Notes under the pieces: model-generated | The model's input: only the letters and a program-made list of their open reading frames with translations | Database searches by the model: none | Told to the model about the DNA's origin: nothing | NCBI RefSeq assembly: GCF_014202825.1 | Contig: NZ_JACHHP010000001.1 | Location: 992,001-1,056,000 of the forward strand | DNA from: Chiayiivirga flava | Lineage (GTDB): Bacteria > Pseudomonadota > Gammaproteobacteria > Xanthomonadales > Xanthomonadaceae | DNA length: 64,000 bases | Reading direction: 5' to 3' | In this document: positions 17,101-26,163 of the stretch, one piece after another | How the letters are laid out: the number at the start of each line of letters is the position of its first letter | Position numbering within the stretch: position 1 is the first letter of the stretch | Position numbers and translations under genes: made by a program

Positions 17101-17928
17101 TTACGGGCAAGCGCCGCCGTCGAGAATCAGGTTGGTGACACAGGTACGATCGAACACGTTGATCGCGCCGTCTTCGGTGCAGTCAGGCTGACCTGCAGCG
17201 AGCGTGCCGTTGACAATCTCGTTTGTCACCGCGGTGCGGTCAAACACGTTGATCGGCTCGGTGCCATTCACATCACCACGGCACAGACGACCAATCGGGG
17301 TATCCGCCGAGCGCGTCGACTCGAACGCATCGACGCGAACGGTGCCGGCGCCGCCAGCGATCACGCCGAGCGAGTGCGATTCGATCGTGCCTGCACCTGC
17401 GGCGCCCGCCGGGATGCTGCCCGTGAACGTCTGGTTGCCGGCGACTTCGGCCGAGAACGAGGTGCCGGCTTCGTACGCGAGCTCGATGGAGTACCACTTG
17501 TTGGCAACGATGCCGGCGACTTCGCCCGCGGCCGCGCCATTCTGTTCGAACACGAACTCGCCCGCCGCCGCGTCGTAATCGACGCCGAGGACGACCGCGC
17601 CGCCGTTATCGTCGGCATCGGTGGCCTGGAAGACGGTCGTGGTGCCGGTCGTGCCGGTGTGCACGTAGAAACGTGCGCGATAGACGCTTTCGCCGTCCGG
17701 CGCGTTGTTGGTGACGAAGTTGGCTGCGCCACCGGCGCCGGCCAGACCGCATTCGCCGCTGTAACGCGCAACGCCATCGCCCGGATCGCCGGCCGTCGGG
17801 GCACCGGTGACCGAGCCACCGCCGTTCTCGACGCTTTCCCAGTTCGCGGTGGTGCAGGCGAACGCGCTGCTCATCGGGATGGCTGCGAGGAGTGCCGCAG
17901 CCAGGAGCTTCCTGGAAGTAACTTTCAT
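17101..17928 (-). CDS. secreted protein with C-terminal dockerin-like domain
   Basis: A 275-residue exported protein. A signal peptide (1-24, ending SSAFA) precedes a beta-rich domain of about 190 residues (TTANWESVENGGG, YRARFYVHTGTTGTTTVFQA, WYSIELAYEAG), like a lectin/laminin-G fold but unassigned. The last 60 residues hold two dockerin-type calcium loops: GDVNGTEPINVFDRTAVTN and PDCTEDGAINVFDRTCVTN. Each follows the D-x-N/T-x-x-x-x-I-N-x-x-D spacing, although the first loop lacks Asp at position five. Four Cys lie in this tail. It is the first gene of the operon, with GAGAGGA before the ATG and a plausible promoter upstream. Confidence 0.78.
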   Translation of the reverse strand: MKVTSRKLLAAALLAAIPMSSAFACTTANWESVENGGGSVTGAPTAGDPGDGVARYSGECGLAGAGGAANFVTNNAPDGESVYRARFYVHTGTTGTTTVFQATDADDNGGAVVLGVDYDAAAGEFVFEQNGAAAGEVAGIVANKWYSIELAYEAGTSFSAEVAGNQTFTGSIPAGAAGAGTIESHSLGVIAGGAGTVRVDAFESTRSADTPIGRLCRGDVNGTEPINVFDRTAVTNEIVNGTLAAGQPDCTEDGAINVFDRTCVTNLILDGGACP

Positions 17929-17998
17929 GATCGTCCTCTCTACTTGCGAGTGTTGATGCCGATTGGGTCCTAGCCAGCAAGCCCCTGCGAACGGGCAG

Positions 17999-18026
17999 AC
18001 AGTAGCACAGTCTGAACGCTTCGCAA
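17999..18026 (-). promoter_or_regulatory. candidate sigma-70 promoter of the dockerin/cohesin-like operon
   Basis: On the minus strand TTGCGA (18026-18021) and TACTGT (18004-17999) are 16 bases apart and would start transcription about 65 bases before the dockerin-like gene. Confidence 0.35.
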
Positions 18027-18087
18027 ACAGCCCCCGGAGAGGCCCGGAATTGCCGGAACTTTCGGGTCGACGCAGCTCGGCCCTGTC

Positions 18088-18093
18088 TACAAT
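18088..18093 (+). promoter_or_regulatory. candidate -10 box for the GT2 gene
   Basis: TACAAT lies about 40 bases before the glycosyltransferase start; no convincing -35 element is seen. Confidence 0.25.
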
Positions 18094-18133
18094 ACGCAGC
18101 CCTCACGAAAAAAAGGTCACGCGCCGCGTGCCG

Positions 18134-18856
18134 ATGTCCGAGGCCCGGTTCCGGGCGCTGGTGGTGATCCCAGCCTACAACGAAGCGCGTGCCATCGCCG
18201 ACATCGTGCAGCGCTGCGAACCGGGGCGCGACGGGCGGGCGGTGCTGGTGGTTTCCGACGCCAGCACGGACGACACCGCGGTGCTGGCGCGCGAGGCCGG
18301 CGCCTGCGTGCTGGAGCTGTCGCAGCAGATCGGCGCCTGGGGCGCCACGCAGACCGGCTTCCGCTATGCGATGCGGCACGGATTCGGGCAGGTGATCAGC
18401 ATGGATGGCGATGGCCAGCACGATCCGGCCTGCATCCCGACGCTGCAGACGCTGCACGCGGACAGCGGCGCGGACGTGGTGATCGGCACGTTTGCCGAGC
18501 GCCTGAGCCCGGCCAAGCGCCTGGCCTGGCGCTGGTTCCGGGCGCTGACCGGGCTGAAGGTGGAGGATCTGACCTCCGGCCTGCGCGTGTACAACCGCCG
18601 CGCGATCCGCCTTTTGGCCTCGGCCGAGGCGACGATGCTCGACTACCAGGATGTCGGCGTGCTGCTGCTTCTGCGAAGATACGGCCTCTCCGTGCATGAG
18701 GTTCCGGTCACGATGCATCCGCGCCGCGACGGCAAATCCCGCGTGTTTTCGTCGTGGCTGACGGTGGCGCGCTACATGGCCCACACCACGGTGCTGTCGC
18801 TGGCGCGCGGCGGCGCCACACCGCGCCGGCGCGGCGCGCAGGACACGCACGCATGA
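18134..18856 (+). CDS. family 2 glycosyltransferase
   Basis: A 240-residue GT2 enzyme of the dolichol-phosphate-mannose-synthase-like type, with no membrane segments of its own. It carries VVIPAYNEA at the N-terminus, VVSDASTDDT and the donor/metal motif SMDGDGQHDP, followed by EDLTSGLRVYNRRA. It is predicted to load a sugar from a nucleotide donor onto a polyprenyl phosphate at the cytoplasmic membrane face. The stop overlaps the ATG of the DUF2304 gene (ATGA), a pairing often seen for such transferases. A GTG at 18128, better spaced from AGGT, is an alternative start two codons upstream. Confidence 0.88.
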   Translation: MSEARFRALVVIPAYNEARAIADIVQRCEPGRDGRAVLVVSDASTDDTAVLAREAGACVLELSQQIGAWGATQTGFRYAMRHGFGQVISMDGDGQHDPACIPTLQTLHADSGADVVIGTFAERLSPAKRLAWRWFRALTGLKVEDLTSGLRVYNRRAIRLLASAEATMLDYQDVGVLLLLRRYGLSVHEVPVTMHPRRDGKSRVFSSWLTVARYMAHTTVLSLARGGATPRRRGAQDTHA

Positions 18857-19290
18857 CGGCCGGCTTTACCTCCGCGGTGCTGGGCGTGGCGATCGCGGTC
18901 GGCATCCTGTGGCTGGTGCGGCGCGACCGCATGCACGGCGGCTACGCGCTGTGGTGGCTGGCCGTGGCGATCGGCGCGCTGTTGATCGGCTTTTTCCCGG
19001 GCGTGATCGATTGGGTGGGTGCGAAGCTCGGCGTGCACTATCCGCCGATGCTGCTGGTGCTGGGCGCGCTCGCGGCCATCGTGCTCAAGCTCGCCGCGGC
19101 CGACATCGACGCGACGCTGCGCGAGCGTCGCCTGCGGCGACTGTTGCAGAAGGTCGCCATCCTCGAACTCGAACTGAAGACGCTGCGGATGGAGCTCGAC
19201 GTGCGCGACGCGGCCGCGCAGGCGGCCCGCGACCCGGTGTCGCCGGCCGTCGACGCGTCCGCCGCTCCGATCCGCCGCGCCGCGGTCTGA
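18853..19290 (+). CDS. DUF2304 membrane protein
   Basis: A 145-residue inner-membrane protein with three hydrophobic helices (about 4-20, 33-52 and 67-86) and a charged, coiled-coil-like cytoplasmic tail (LRERRLRRLLQKVAILELEL). DUF2304 proteins nearly always neighbour a GT2 transferase and are thought to tether it or help move the lipid-linked sugar; no enzyme motif is known. It is translationally coupled to the GT2 gene before it and lies 14 bases from the GT4 gene after it. Confidence 0.85.
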   Translation: MTAGFTSAVLGVAIAVGILWLVRRDRMHGGYALWWLAVAIGALLIGFFPGVIDWVGAKLGVHYPPMLLVLGALAAIVLKLAAADIDATLRERRLRRLLQKVAILELELKTLRMELDVRDAAAQAARDPVSPAVDASAAPIRRAAV

Positions 19291-19304
19291 AGGCACCGGG
19301 CGCG

Positions 19305-20453
19305 TTGCGCATCCTGCATCTGGGCAAGTTCTATCCGCCGCATGCCGGCGGGATCGAGCGTTTCGTCGCCGAGCTCGCGGCGGCGCAGCGGTCCGCCGGC
19401 CACGCCGTGGCGGCGCTGGTGCATGCCAGTCCGGGCGTCGCCACGCCGACACGCCGCGTCGACGCCGACGGTGTCGAGGTGCATGCCGTGCCGTGCCACG
19501 GCCAGCTCCTGTTCGCACCGGTCAGCCCCGGATGGGCGGTACATTTTCGCCGATTGATGGATGAGTTCCGGCCGGACCTGTTGCACGTTCATGTCCCGAA
19601 CGTGTCGGCCTTCTGGCTGCTCGCCTCGCGCCGCGCACGGCGCGTGCCGTGGGTGCTGCACTGGCACGCCGACATCCCGGCAGACAGCGGGCAGATCGCG
19701 CTGCGGCTCGGCTATCCGCTGTACCGGCAGTTCGAGCGCCGGCTGGTCGAACGCGCGGACGTGGCGGTGGCGACATCGCACGCGTACGCGCAGGCGAGCG
19801 TGCCGCTGCGGTCGCACGCGCGACGCGTGGCCGTGGTGCCGCTGGGGATGGGCGACGCGCCCGCGCCCGGCATCGCGCCCGCGTGGCCGGGCGCAGGGCT
19901 GCGCCTGCTCGCGGTCGGACGGCTGAGCTACTACAAGGGCTTCGAGATCCTGCTGCGGGCACTGTCGGACGTACCGGACGCAAGCCTGCTGCTCGTCGGT
20001 GCCGGCGACGGGGCCGCTGGCCTGCAGGCAACGGTGCAGGCGCTCGGATTGCAGGCACGGGTGCGGCTCGCCGGTCACCTCGACGATGCGGCGCTCGAAG
20101 CCGCCTACCGTGCATGCGATGTGTTCTGCCTGCCGTCGCTCGATCGCGCCGAGGCCTTCGGCATGGTGCTGCTGGAGGCGATGCGGGCCGGCAAGCCGAT
20201 CGTTGCCTCCGATATCCCCGGATCGGGCGTCGGCACGGTGGCCGGGCCGGACAACGCGCTGCGCGTTGCGCCTGGCGATGCGGGGGCACTGGCCGACGCG
20301 ATCCGCACGCTGGCCGAGTCGGCCGCGTTGCGGGAGCGTCTGGGCACCAGCGGACGTCTGCGCTGGGAGCGCGAGTACCGCATCGGCGCGGTCAGTGCGG
20401 CGATGGACGCGGTGTATCGCTCGGTGTGTTCCGGTCACGCCACAGCAGGCTGA
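19305..20453 (+). CDS. family 4 glycosyltransferase
   Basis: A 382-residue GT-B enzyme. The start region reads ILHLGKFYPPHAGGIERFV, typical of GT4; the C-terminal half has LLAVGRLSYYKGFEILLRAL and the donor-site EX7E motif in DRAEAFGMVLLEAMRAGKP. It should transfer a sugar from a nucleotide donor to a growing glycan or lipid-linked chain. The start is TTG, chosen because the conserved N-terminal strand begins there and no ATG or GTG fits. It ends within the convergent membrane-protein gene: the two share 62 bases. Confidence 0.85.
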   Translation: MRILHLGKFYPPHAGGIERFVAELAAAQRSAGHAVAALVHASPGVATPTRRVDADGVEVHAVPCHGQLLFAPVSPGWAVHFRRLMDEFRPDLLHVHVPNVSAFWLLASRRARRVPWVLHWHADIPADSGQIALRLGYPLYRQFERRLVERADVAVATSHAYAQASVPLRSHARRVAVVPLGMGDAPAPGIAPAWPGAGLRLLAVGRLSYYKGFEILLRALSDVPDASLLLVGAGDGAAGLQATVQALGLQARVRLAGHLDDAALEAAYRACDVFCLPSLDRAEAFGMVLLEAMRAGKPIVASDIPGSGVGTVAGPDNALRVAPGDAGALADAIRTLAESAALRERLGTSGRLRWEREYRIGAVSAAMDAVYRSVCSGHATAG

Positions 20454-21840
20454 GCCAGAACACCAGGGCCGGCACCATCTGCAGCACGATGCGGTTGAGG
20501 CTGGTGAGGTTCTGCGCCCAGCGCGACGCGTCGGTGAAGAAGAACAGCACGAACAGGAACGCGAATCCGAACGCGAAGAACCAGCCGAGCGCCGCGACCG
20601 AGGGCTGCCGCAACGCGCCGCGACCGAACCACAAGACCAGCGGCGCCGCGTACCAGAGCAGGTTCCAGTTCTCGCGCAGGAACAGCGATTCGAGCACCGG
20701 GCCCGTCACCGCGCGCCAGTGCAGATCGAGCGTGCCCAGACCCGGAACCACGGCCACGCCCCAGCCCAGCGTGACCCAGCCCAGGCCGGGCAGCGGCAAC
20801 GACAGGCCGCCGAACGGCAGGCTGATCGCGAACACCGCCAGCGCCGCGGCCAGCGCGATCCAGCGCCCGCGCCGCGGCAACTGCGCGAGCAGCACGGCCG
20901 CGCCCAAGCAGGCGAACCAGATCGCGCCCTCGTGCTTGAGCGCGGGCAGCAGCGCAGCGGCGAGCAGCGCAAGCGCGGCGTCCTGCCAGCGTCGGGTCCG
21001 CAGCCACTGTTCGGCCTGCGCTGTCGCCACGAGCAGCATCGCGGCCACCCACAGATCGGCGTAGCCGGCGAGCGTCGCGTGCGCGAGCACCAGCGGCAGG
21101 GTCAATACGAAACCCGCGACCGTGACGGCGGGCAGCACGTCCACGCCCGCACGCCGCTGCAGGCCGAACAACGCCAGCCCCAGCGCCAGCCAGGCACCGG
21201 GCCAGAGTAGATGCACCGCCGGTTCGTGCCAGCCGCCGGAGGCACTGGCCATCCACACCGCCAGCCGCGGCAAGGTGTCCGGATAATGCGCCGCCAGCAC
21301 CGCGATGCCGCTGCCGGGCGTGGCCGCAAGCCACGCCCGCGGCGGCAACGGCGGCACCAGGTGCCCGGCGAAATACCAGCCTTTCGCTTTCGCGAACCAC
21401 GCGTTCCACGCGTCCCAGGCGAGTGCGGGCAGCGCCACCGACTGCAGCACGATCAGCACGCCGAAGGCCGCGACCAGCAGCGCCACCGCCCACGCCGTCC
21501 GGCGGCGTCGCGTTGCCGCCGCGTCGAGCGCGTGCGGGGGCTCGCCGGAGTCGGGCACGTCCTGCGAACGACGGCGCTGCATCAGCAACAGCGCAAGGCC
21601 GCCGAGCAGCACGATTCCGGCCAGCCACCCCGCCGTGGCCGCGAACAGATCCTCGGTCGTGCCGCGCTCGGGATACCAGCGCAGGGCCATGCCCCAGGCC
21701 GTGCACCCGACAAGAAATCCCGCACCGACGGCGATGCACGCCCGTCCCGGCGCCGGACGCGCACCGAACAGCAGGCGGCACAGCAGTCCGCCCGCCGCCC
21801 ACGGCAGCAGCAGTGCCAGCAGTGCCGCCGAGACGTTCAC
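20392..21840 (-). CDS. multi-pass membrane protein, putative GT-C glycosyltransferase
   Basis: A 482-residue integral membrane protein with roughly ten to twelve hydrophobic helices. A large loop after the fifth helix contains AWDAWNAWFAKAKGWYF and YPDTLPRLAVWMA, in the style of GT-C (PMT/ArnT-like) glycosyltransferases that take sugars from lipid carriers on the periplasmic side; the assignment is by layout, not by a proven motif. The start is GTG within a GTGA overlap with the gene upstream. Third gene of a coupled set (DUF455 protein, membrane protein, this one). Confidence 0.68.
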   Translation of the reverse strand: MNVSAALLALLLPWAAGGLLCRLLFGARPAPGRACIAVGAGFLVGCTAWGMALRWYPERGTTEDLFAATAGWLAGIVLLGGLALLLMQRRRSQDVPDSGEPPHALDAAATRRRRTAWAVALLVAAFGVLIVLQSVALPALAWDAWNAWFAKAKGWYFAGHLVPPLPPRAWLAATPGSGIAVLAAHYPDTLPRLAVWMASASGGWHEPAVHLLWPGAWLALGLALFGLQRRAGVDVLPAVTVAGFVLTLPLVLAHATLAGYADLWVAAMLLVATAQAEQWLRTRRWQDAALALLAAALLPALKHEGAIWFACLGAAVLLAQLPRRGRWIALAAALAVFAISLPFGGLSLPLPGLGWVTLGWGVAVVPGLGTLDLHWRAVTGPVLESLFLRENWNLLWYAAPLVLWFGRGALRQPSVAALGWFFAFGFAFLFVLFFFTDASRWAQNLTSLNRIVLQMVPALVFWLSLLWRDRNTPSDTPRPSPH

Positions 21841-23003
21841 TTCGCCACCCCGGCCGACCCCAGGCGGTAGGCGGCGAGGCGCTCGCCGCGCCACAGCGGG
21901 ATCGCGGCGCGCGGTCGGTCGTCGAGCTGCACGGTGGCGGCATCCGGGTGAAACTCGCTGCCGTCGCCGCCGGCCACGACAAGCACCGCATCGTTCAGCG
22001 TGGCGCGTGTGGCGAATCCGCGCAGATCGAGCAATTGCGCCACGTCGCGCTCGCGCAGCAGATAGACGGTGTAGTCGCGCTGGAACGGATCGCCGTGCAC
22101 CACGACCCGATCGCGCGCGCCCAGCACCGCGCGCAGCTGCGCCGCTTCGGCCACCAGCGCCGGGTCGGCGCCGAGCGGCGGCACGGCGCGATGCGCGATG
22201 CGCGCCTCCGCGCTGCGCACGGCGCGCGTCCGGTCGAGGAGATCGCGCCCTGTGTCGAGCGCGAGCACGCCGACGCCGATCGCCACCACCGCCGGCCATG
22301 CGCGCCGCAACCGCGCGCGGCCGCCGCTCGCACGTGCCACGAGCAGCATCCAGGCGATCCAGCACGCCACGAACGCCGTCGCCGACGCACCGTGCACGCC
22401 GAATTCTCCGCCGGTGGTATTGATCGACGTGCCCGACCACGGGCGCGGCGCGAGCCAGTCGGTCAGCAGCGCCGACATCGCCGACATCCAGTTGTCGGAG
22501 CGCAGCTCGACGTGGCGCAGCACGAACGCCTGCGTCGGCACCGCCTCGGCCGCGAGATAGTCGACCGGAACGACCGCCAGCGTCAGCGTCGCGATGGTGC
22601 CGCGCCAGCCGTCCGACGCGGCGAGATCGACGGTGCCGCGCCCGGCCACGCGCGGCAGCAGGCGCCGCTGCATGCCGCCGTCGCCGTTCCACAGCAGGAG
22701 CAGGCGCGCGTCGGGCGCGACGGCGTCGGCGCGGTAATGCAGGTAACGCAGTCGGTCGGCCGGCAGCGCGAGATCGTCGCGCGACACCACCACATTGCCG
22801 GGCGGCGCGTCGGTCTCGATGCGGATGCCGTCAGCGACGGGCACGATGCGACCGGACGACGAGGCCCACGCCTGCGGCGCGAAATCCAAGCGCTCGGCAG
22901 CGACGAACGGCGCCTGCAGACGCGGAGCGGCAAACGCGAGCAGCAGCGCCAGCGTGCCGACGACGGCCGCTGCGCCGCCGATCCAGCGCCGGATCGCCGT
23001 CAT
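21837..23003 (-). CDS. membrane protein of unknown function
   Basis: A 388-residue protein with an N-terminal hydrophobic helix (about 9-27), a large mostly beta domain (to about 180), one or two further helices (about 200-235) and a C-terminal soluble domain with RDRVVVHGDPFQRDYTVYLL. I recognise no family. It is coupled on both sides by four-base ATGA/GTGA overlaps, between the DUF455 gene and the putative GT-C gene, which suggests a shared role in envelope glycan work. The start ATG at 23003 is preferred over one three codons earlier because of the overlap. Confidence 0.65.
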   Translation of the reverse strand: MTAIRRWIGGAAAVVGTLALLLAFAAPRLQAPFVAAERLDFAPQAWASSSGRIVPVADGIRIETDAPPGNVVVSRDDLALPADRLRYLHYRADAVAPDARLLLLWNGDGGMQRRLLPRVAGRGTVDLAASDGWRGTIATLTLAVVPVDYLAAEAVPTQAFVLRHVELRSDNWMSAMSALLTDWLAPRPWSGTSINTTGGEFGVHGASATAFVACWIAWMLLVARASGGRARLRRAWPAVVAIGVGVLALDTGRDLLDRTRAVRSAEARIAHRAVPPLGADPALVAEAAQLRAVLGARDRVVVHGDPFQRDYTVYLLRERDVAQLLDLRGFATRATLNDAVLVVAGGDGSEFHPDAATVQLDDRPRAAIPLWRGERLAAYRLGSAGVAK

Positions 23004-23893
23004 GTGTCGCACGCCTCCGCCAGACGATCGAGCGCAGCGAGTTCATCGCTGTCGAAGCCGGCGGCGGCGCGTGCGTCGAGATTGAAGGGTTTGCGCACCG
23101 CGGCGCGGGCATGCCGCACGATCAGCGTATCGAACGTGTGCCCCGGATCGACGCCGTCGCGCGCGCAGCACCAGCGGAACCAGCGCGAACCGGCAGCGAC
23201 GTGTGCCACCTCCTCGCGCAGGATCGTGTCCAGAATCGCGATCGTGCGGGTGTCGCCGACGCCGCGCAGGCGCGCGATCATCGCCGGCGTCACGTCCAGT
23301 CCACGCGCCTCCAGCACGCGCGGCACCAGCGCCATGCGTTCCAGGCACGAGTGCGCGGTCTTGCGCGCCATGTCCCACAGGCCGTCGTGCGCGTCGAAAT
23401 CGCCGTAGGCGAATCCCAGTTCCGCCAGCCGCGCATCGAGCAGCGCGAAATGCCGTGCCTCGTCGTCGGCCACGCGCGCCCAGTCTGCATAGAAGGCGTC
23501 CGGCATGCCGCCGAAGCGCCACACCGCATCCCAGGCAAGATTGATCGCGTTGAATTCGATGTGCGCGATGGCGTGCACGAACGCGGCCCGGCCTTCGTCC
23601 GTTCCGAGCCCGCGCCGCGGCAGCGCACGCGGCGGCACGAGGGCGGGCCGGTCGGGGCGCCCGACGTTCGTGTCCGCGTCGACCGGCACGACGATGTCGG
23701 CACCGGTCTGCAGCATGCCGTCGGACAGCGCCTGCGCCGCGGCGCGCGTCGCCGCCAGCTTGCGGGCCGGGTCGGCCTCGAGCAGGCAACGGCGCGCCAC
23801 GTCGCGAACGTTCGCGCCCGCGACGAACGGGGCGCAGGACAGCATCGGATTGTCGTCGCGCCCCCCGCGACTCGTCGCACCCGTCAATGGCAT
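23000..23893 (-). CDS. DUF455 ferritin-like protein
   Basis: A 297-residue protein of the DUF455 family, a helical ferritin-like fold. Di-iron-type ligands are visible as HIEFNAINLAWDA (Glu and His on one helix), DEARHFALL and REEVAHVAAGSRWF. The family's activity is not established. It heads a three-gene unit whose members overlap by four bases. The start at 23893 is uncertain; a second ATG at 23845 would remove 16 residues of low conservation. Confidence 0.8.
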   Translation of the reverse strand: MPLTGATSRGGRDDNPMLSCAPFVAGANVRDVARRCLLEADPARKLAATRAAAQALSDGMLQTGADIVVPVDADTNVGRPDRPALVPPRALPRRGLGTDEGRAAFVHAIAHIEFNAINLAWDAVWRFGGMPDAFYADWARVADDEARHFALLDARLAELGFAYGDFDAHDGLWDMARKTAHSCLERMALVPRVLEARGLDVTPAMIARLRGVGDTRTIAILDTILREEVAHVAAGSRWFRWCCARDGVDPGHTFDTLIVRHARAAVRKPFNLDARAAAGFDSDELAALDRLAEACDT

Positions 23894-23978
23894 GCGCGGC
23901 AGTGTAGCGGCCCGGGCCTGCGCTGCATGCACGTCGTGCGCGAAAGGCGACAAACGGCACCCGGCGCGCGCGCCACGT

Positions 23979-25451
23979 TCACCCTGCGGCGCGGCGCTGG
24001 CGCTTGGATTCGTCCGAGCGTGTCTGCTGCAGGCCTTCCAGATATCCATCCGCGACGCCGGTCACGTAGCTGCCGTCGAAGCACGAGGAGTCGAAGCGCG
24101 TCAGCGCGTCGTTGCCCTCGGCAACCGCCCACTCGAGATCGGCGAGGTCCTGGTAGATCAGCCAGTCGCAGCCGAGCACGGCCTGCACTTCTTCGTCGCT
24201 GCGTCCGTGTGCGACCAGTTCCGATGCGGCCGGCATGTCGATGCCGTACACGTTCGGATATCGCACCGGTGGCGCGGCGGAGGCGAGGTAGACCTTCTTG
24301 GCGCCGGCATCGCGCGCCATCTGCACGATCTGCTGCGACGTGGTGCCGCGCACGATGGAATCGTCCACCAGCAGCACCACGCGATTGCGGAATTCGAGCG
24401 GGATCGCGTTCAGCTTGCGCCGTACGGATTTCACGCGCTCGCTCTGCCCCGGCATGATGAAGGTGCGGCCGACGTAGCGGTTCTTGATGAAGCCCTCGCG
24501 ATACTTCACGCCGAGCACGTTGGCCACCTCCAGCGCGGCGTCGCGCGAGGAATCGGGGATCGGGATCACCGTGTCGATGTCGTGGTCGGGCGCCAGTCGC
24601 AGGATCTTCTCGCCGAGTTTCACGCCCATGCGCATGCGCGCCTTGTGCACGGACACGTTCTCGATCATCGAATCGGGCCGCGCGAAATAGACGTATTCGA
24701 AGATGCACGGCGCGTGCACCGCGGGCTCGGCGCACTGCTTGGCGTGCATCTCGCCGCGCGTGGTGACGACGATGGCCTCGCCCGGCGCCACGTCGCGCAG
24801 GCGGGTGAAGCCGAGCAGATCGAGCGCGACGCTTTCCGACACCACCGCGTACTCGGGGCCGGCCTCGGTGTCGCGCCGGCCGAGCACCAGCGGGCGGATG
24901 CCGTGCGGATCGCGAAACGCGACCAGCCCCAGGCCCAGCACCACGCTGACGATGGCGTAGCCGCCGCGACAACGCCGATGCACGCCTTCGATCGCGCGGA
25001 ACATCGCGTCCGGCGTCAGCGCGCCCTGCCCGCCCAGTTCGTGCGCCATCACGTTGAGCAGCACTTCGGAATCGGATTGGGTGTTGACGTTGCGGCGGTC
25101 CTGCTCGAACACCTCGCGCCGCAGCGTATCGGTATTCACGAGGTTGCCGTTGTGCGCGAGCGCGATGCCGTACGGCGAATTCACATAGAACGGCTGCGCT
25201 TCGTCGGAGCCTTCCGAGCCCGCGGTCGGGTAGCGGCAGTGGCCGATGCCGACGCGCCCGGCGAGCAACTGCATCTTCGGCTCGTCGAACACGTCCTTCA
25301 CCAGTCCGTTGCCCTTGTGCACGCGCAGCTTCGCGCCGTCGACGGTGGCGATGCCGGCGGCGTCCTGTCCGCGGTGCTGGAGCACGGTGAGGCCGTCGTA
25401 GAGCGCGGCCGCCACTTCGCTGGTGCCGACGATGCCGATGATTCCGCACAT
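23979..25451 (-). CDS. purF: amidophosphoribosyltransferase
   Basis: A 490-residue enzyme that makes 5-phosphoribosylamine from PRPP and glutamine, the first committed step of purine synthesis. The N-terminal Ntn glutaminase domain begins MCGIIGIVG, so Cys2 is exposed as the nucleophile with no propeptide; [11 protein letters not shown] and NGNLVN follow. The phosphoribosyltransferase half has [15 protein letters not shown] and the PRPP loop [13 protein letters not shown] near residue 360. The start is fixed by the need for Cys2. It lies downstream of cvpA as in Escherichia coli. Confidence 0.97.
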   Translation of the reverse strand: MCGIIGIVGTSEVAAALYDGLTVLQHRGQDAAGIATVDGAKLRVHKGNGLVKDVFDEPKMQLLAGRVGIGHCRYPTAGSEGSDEAQPFYVNSPYGIALAHNGNLVNTDTLRREVFEQDRRNVNTQSDSEVLLNVMAHELGGQGALTPDAMFRAIEGVHRRCRGGYAIVSVVLGLGLVAFRDPHGIRPLVLGRRDTEAGPEYAVVSESVALDLLGFTRLRDVAPGEAIVVTTRGEMHAKQCAEPAVHAPCIFEYVYFARPDSMIENVSVHKARMRMGVKLGEKILRLAPDHDIDTVIPIPDSSRDAALEVANVLGVKYREGFIKNRYVGRTFIMPGQSERVKSVRRKLNAIPLEFRNRVVLLVDDSIVRGTTSQQIVQMARDAGAKKVYLASAAPPVRYPNVYGIDMPAASELVAHGRSDEEVQAVLGCDWLIYQDLADLEWAVAEGNDALTRFDSSCFDGSYVTGVADGYLEGLQQTRSDESKRQRRAAG

Positions 25452-25542
25452 GGAGTGAGCCTTGTCGAACGTGGGGGCGCGGCGGCTGCCGGGCGCGACG
25501 AGCAGATGGAGGCGATGCGACCCCAGCGAAAGTGGGGCCGCA

Positions 25543-26145
25543 TCAATCCCGGCTATTTTCGCCCGGATCGGGAGGCGGCGGCGAATCGTCGTTCTCGACC
25601 TCGGGCGCGCCCGGCTGCAGCGCGGGCAGGAGCGATTGCGCGGCCACGGCAGGATCGAAGCGCACGCGTTCGGCCACTGCGGCCGGCAGCCAGCCGCGCA
25701 GCCACTCCGCCCCGCTCTGGAAGCCCGGCAGCACGCGCGATTCGCGCCACCAGGCATCCTGCGGCATCGGCGTGAACCCGAACAGCAACACCAGCACGCA
25801 GCATAACGCCGCACCGCGCAGCAGGCCGAAGCCCAGGCCCAGGAGACGGTCGGTGCCCGAAAGACCGGTCGACTGGACCAGCTTGCCCATCAGCCACGTC
25901 GCCAGTCCGCCGACGATCAGCGCACCGATGAACAGCACCGCGTACCCGAGAAACAGGCGCGCCGACGGCGATTGCACCGCCTGTTCGAACAGCGCGGCGA
26001 CGTCGTCGCCGAACGCGAACGCGAGCCAGAACGCCGCCGCCCACACCGCCAGCGACATCACTTCCACGACAAAGCCGCGCCACAGCCCGACCAGGGCCGA
26101 CAGGCCGAGGATCGCGAGCAGGACGATGTCGACCCAGGTCAGCAC
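25543..26145 (-). CDS. cvpA: CvpA family membrane protein
   Basis: A 200-residue inner-membrane protein with four helices: about 5-22, 28-48, 66-88 and 106-122. The family opening [24 protein letters not shown] is clear. In Escherichia coli it is needed for colicin V production and affects bile tolerance; its biochemical role is unknown. The C-terminal 40 residues are Pro/Asp-rich. The start is GTG at 26145 with no good ribosome site, consistent with translation coupled to dedD 18 bases upstream. Confidence 0.93.
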   Translation of the reverse strand: MLTWVDIVLLAILGLSALVGLWRGFVVEVMSLAVWAAAFWLAFAFGDDVAALFEQAVQSPSARLFLGYAVLFIGALIVGGLATWLMGKLVQSTGLSGTDRLLGLGFGLLRGAALCCVLVLLFGFTPMPQDAWWRESRVLPGFQSGAEWLRGWLPAAVAERVRFDPAVAAQSLLPALQPGAPEVENDDSPPPPDPGENSRD

Positions 26146-26163
26146 GGAGGCGGCGCAGCGGAA

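Noticed and set aside
16595-17928. A cellulosome
   Set aside because: No glycoside hydrolase or scaffoldin with many cohesins is present; only single cohesin-like modules and one dockerin-like tail are seen.
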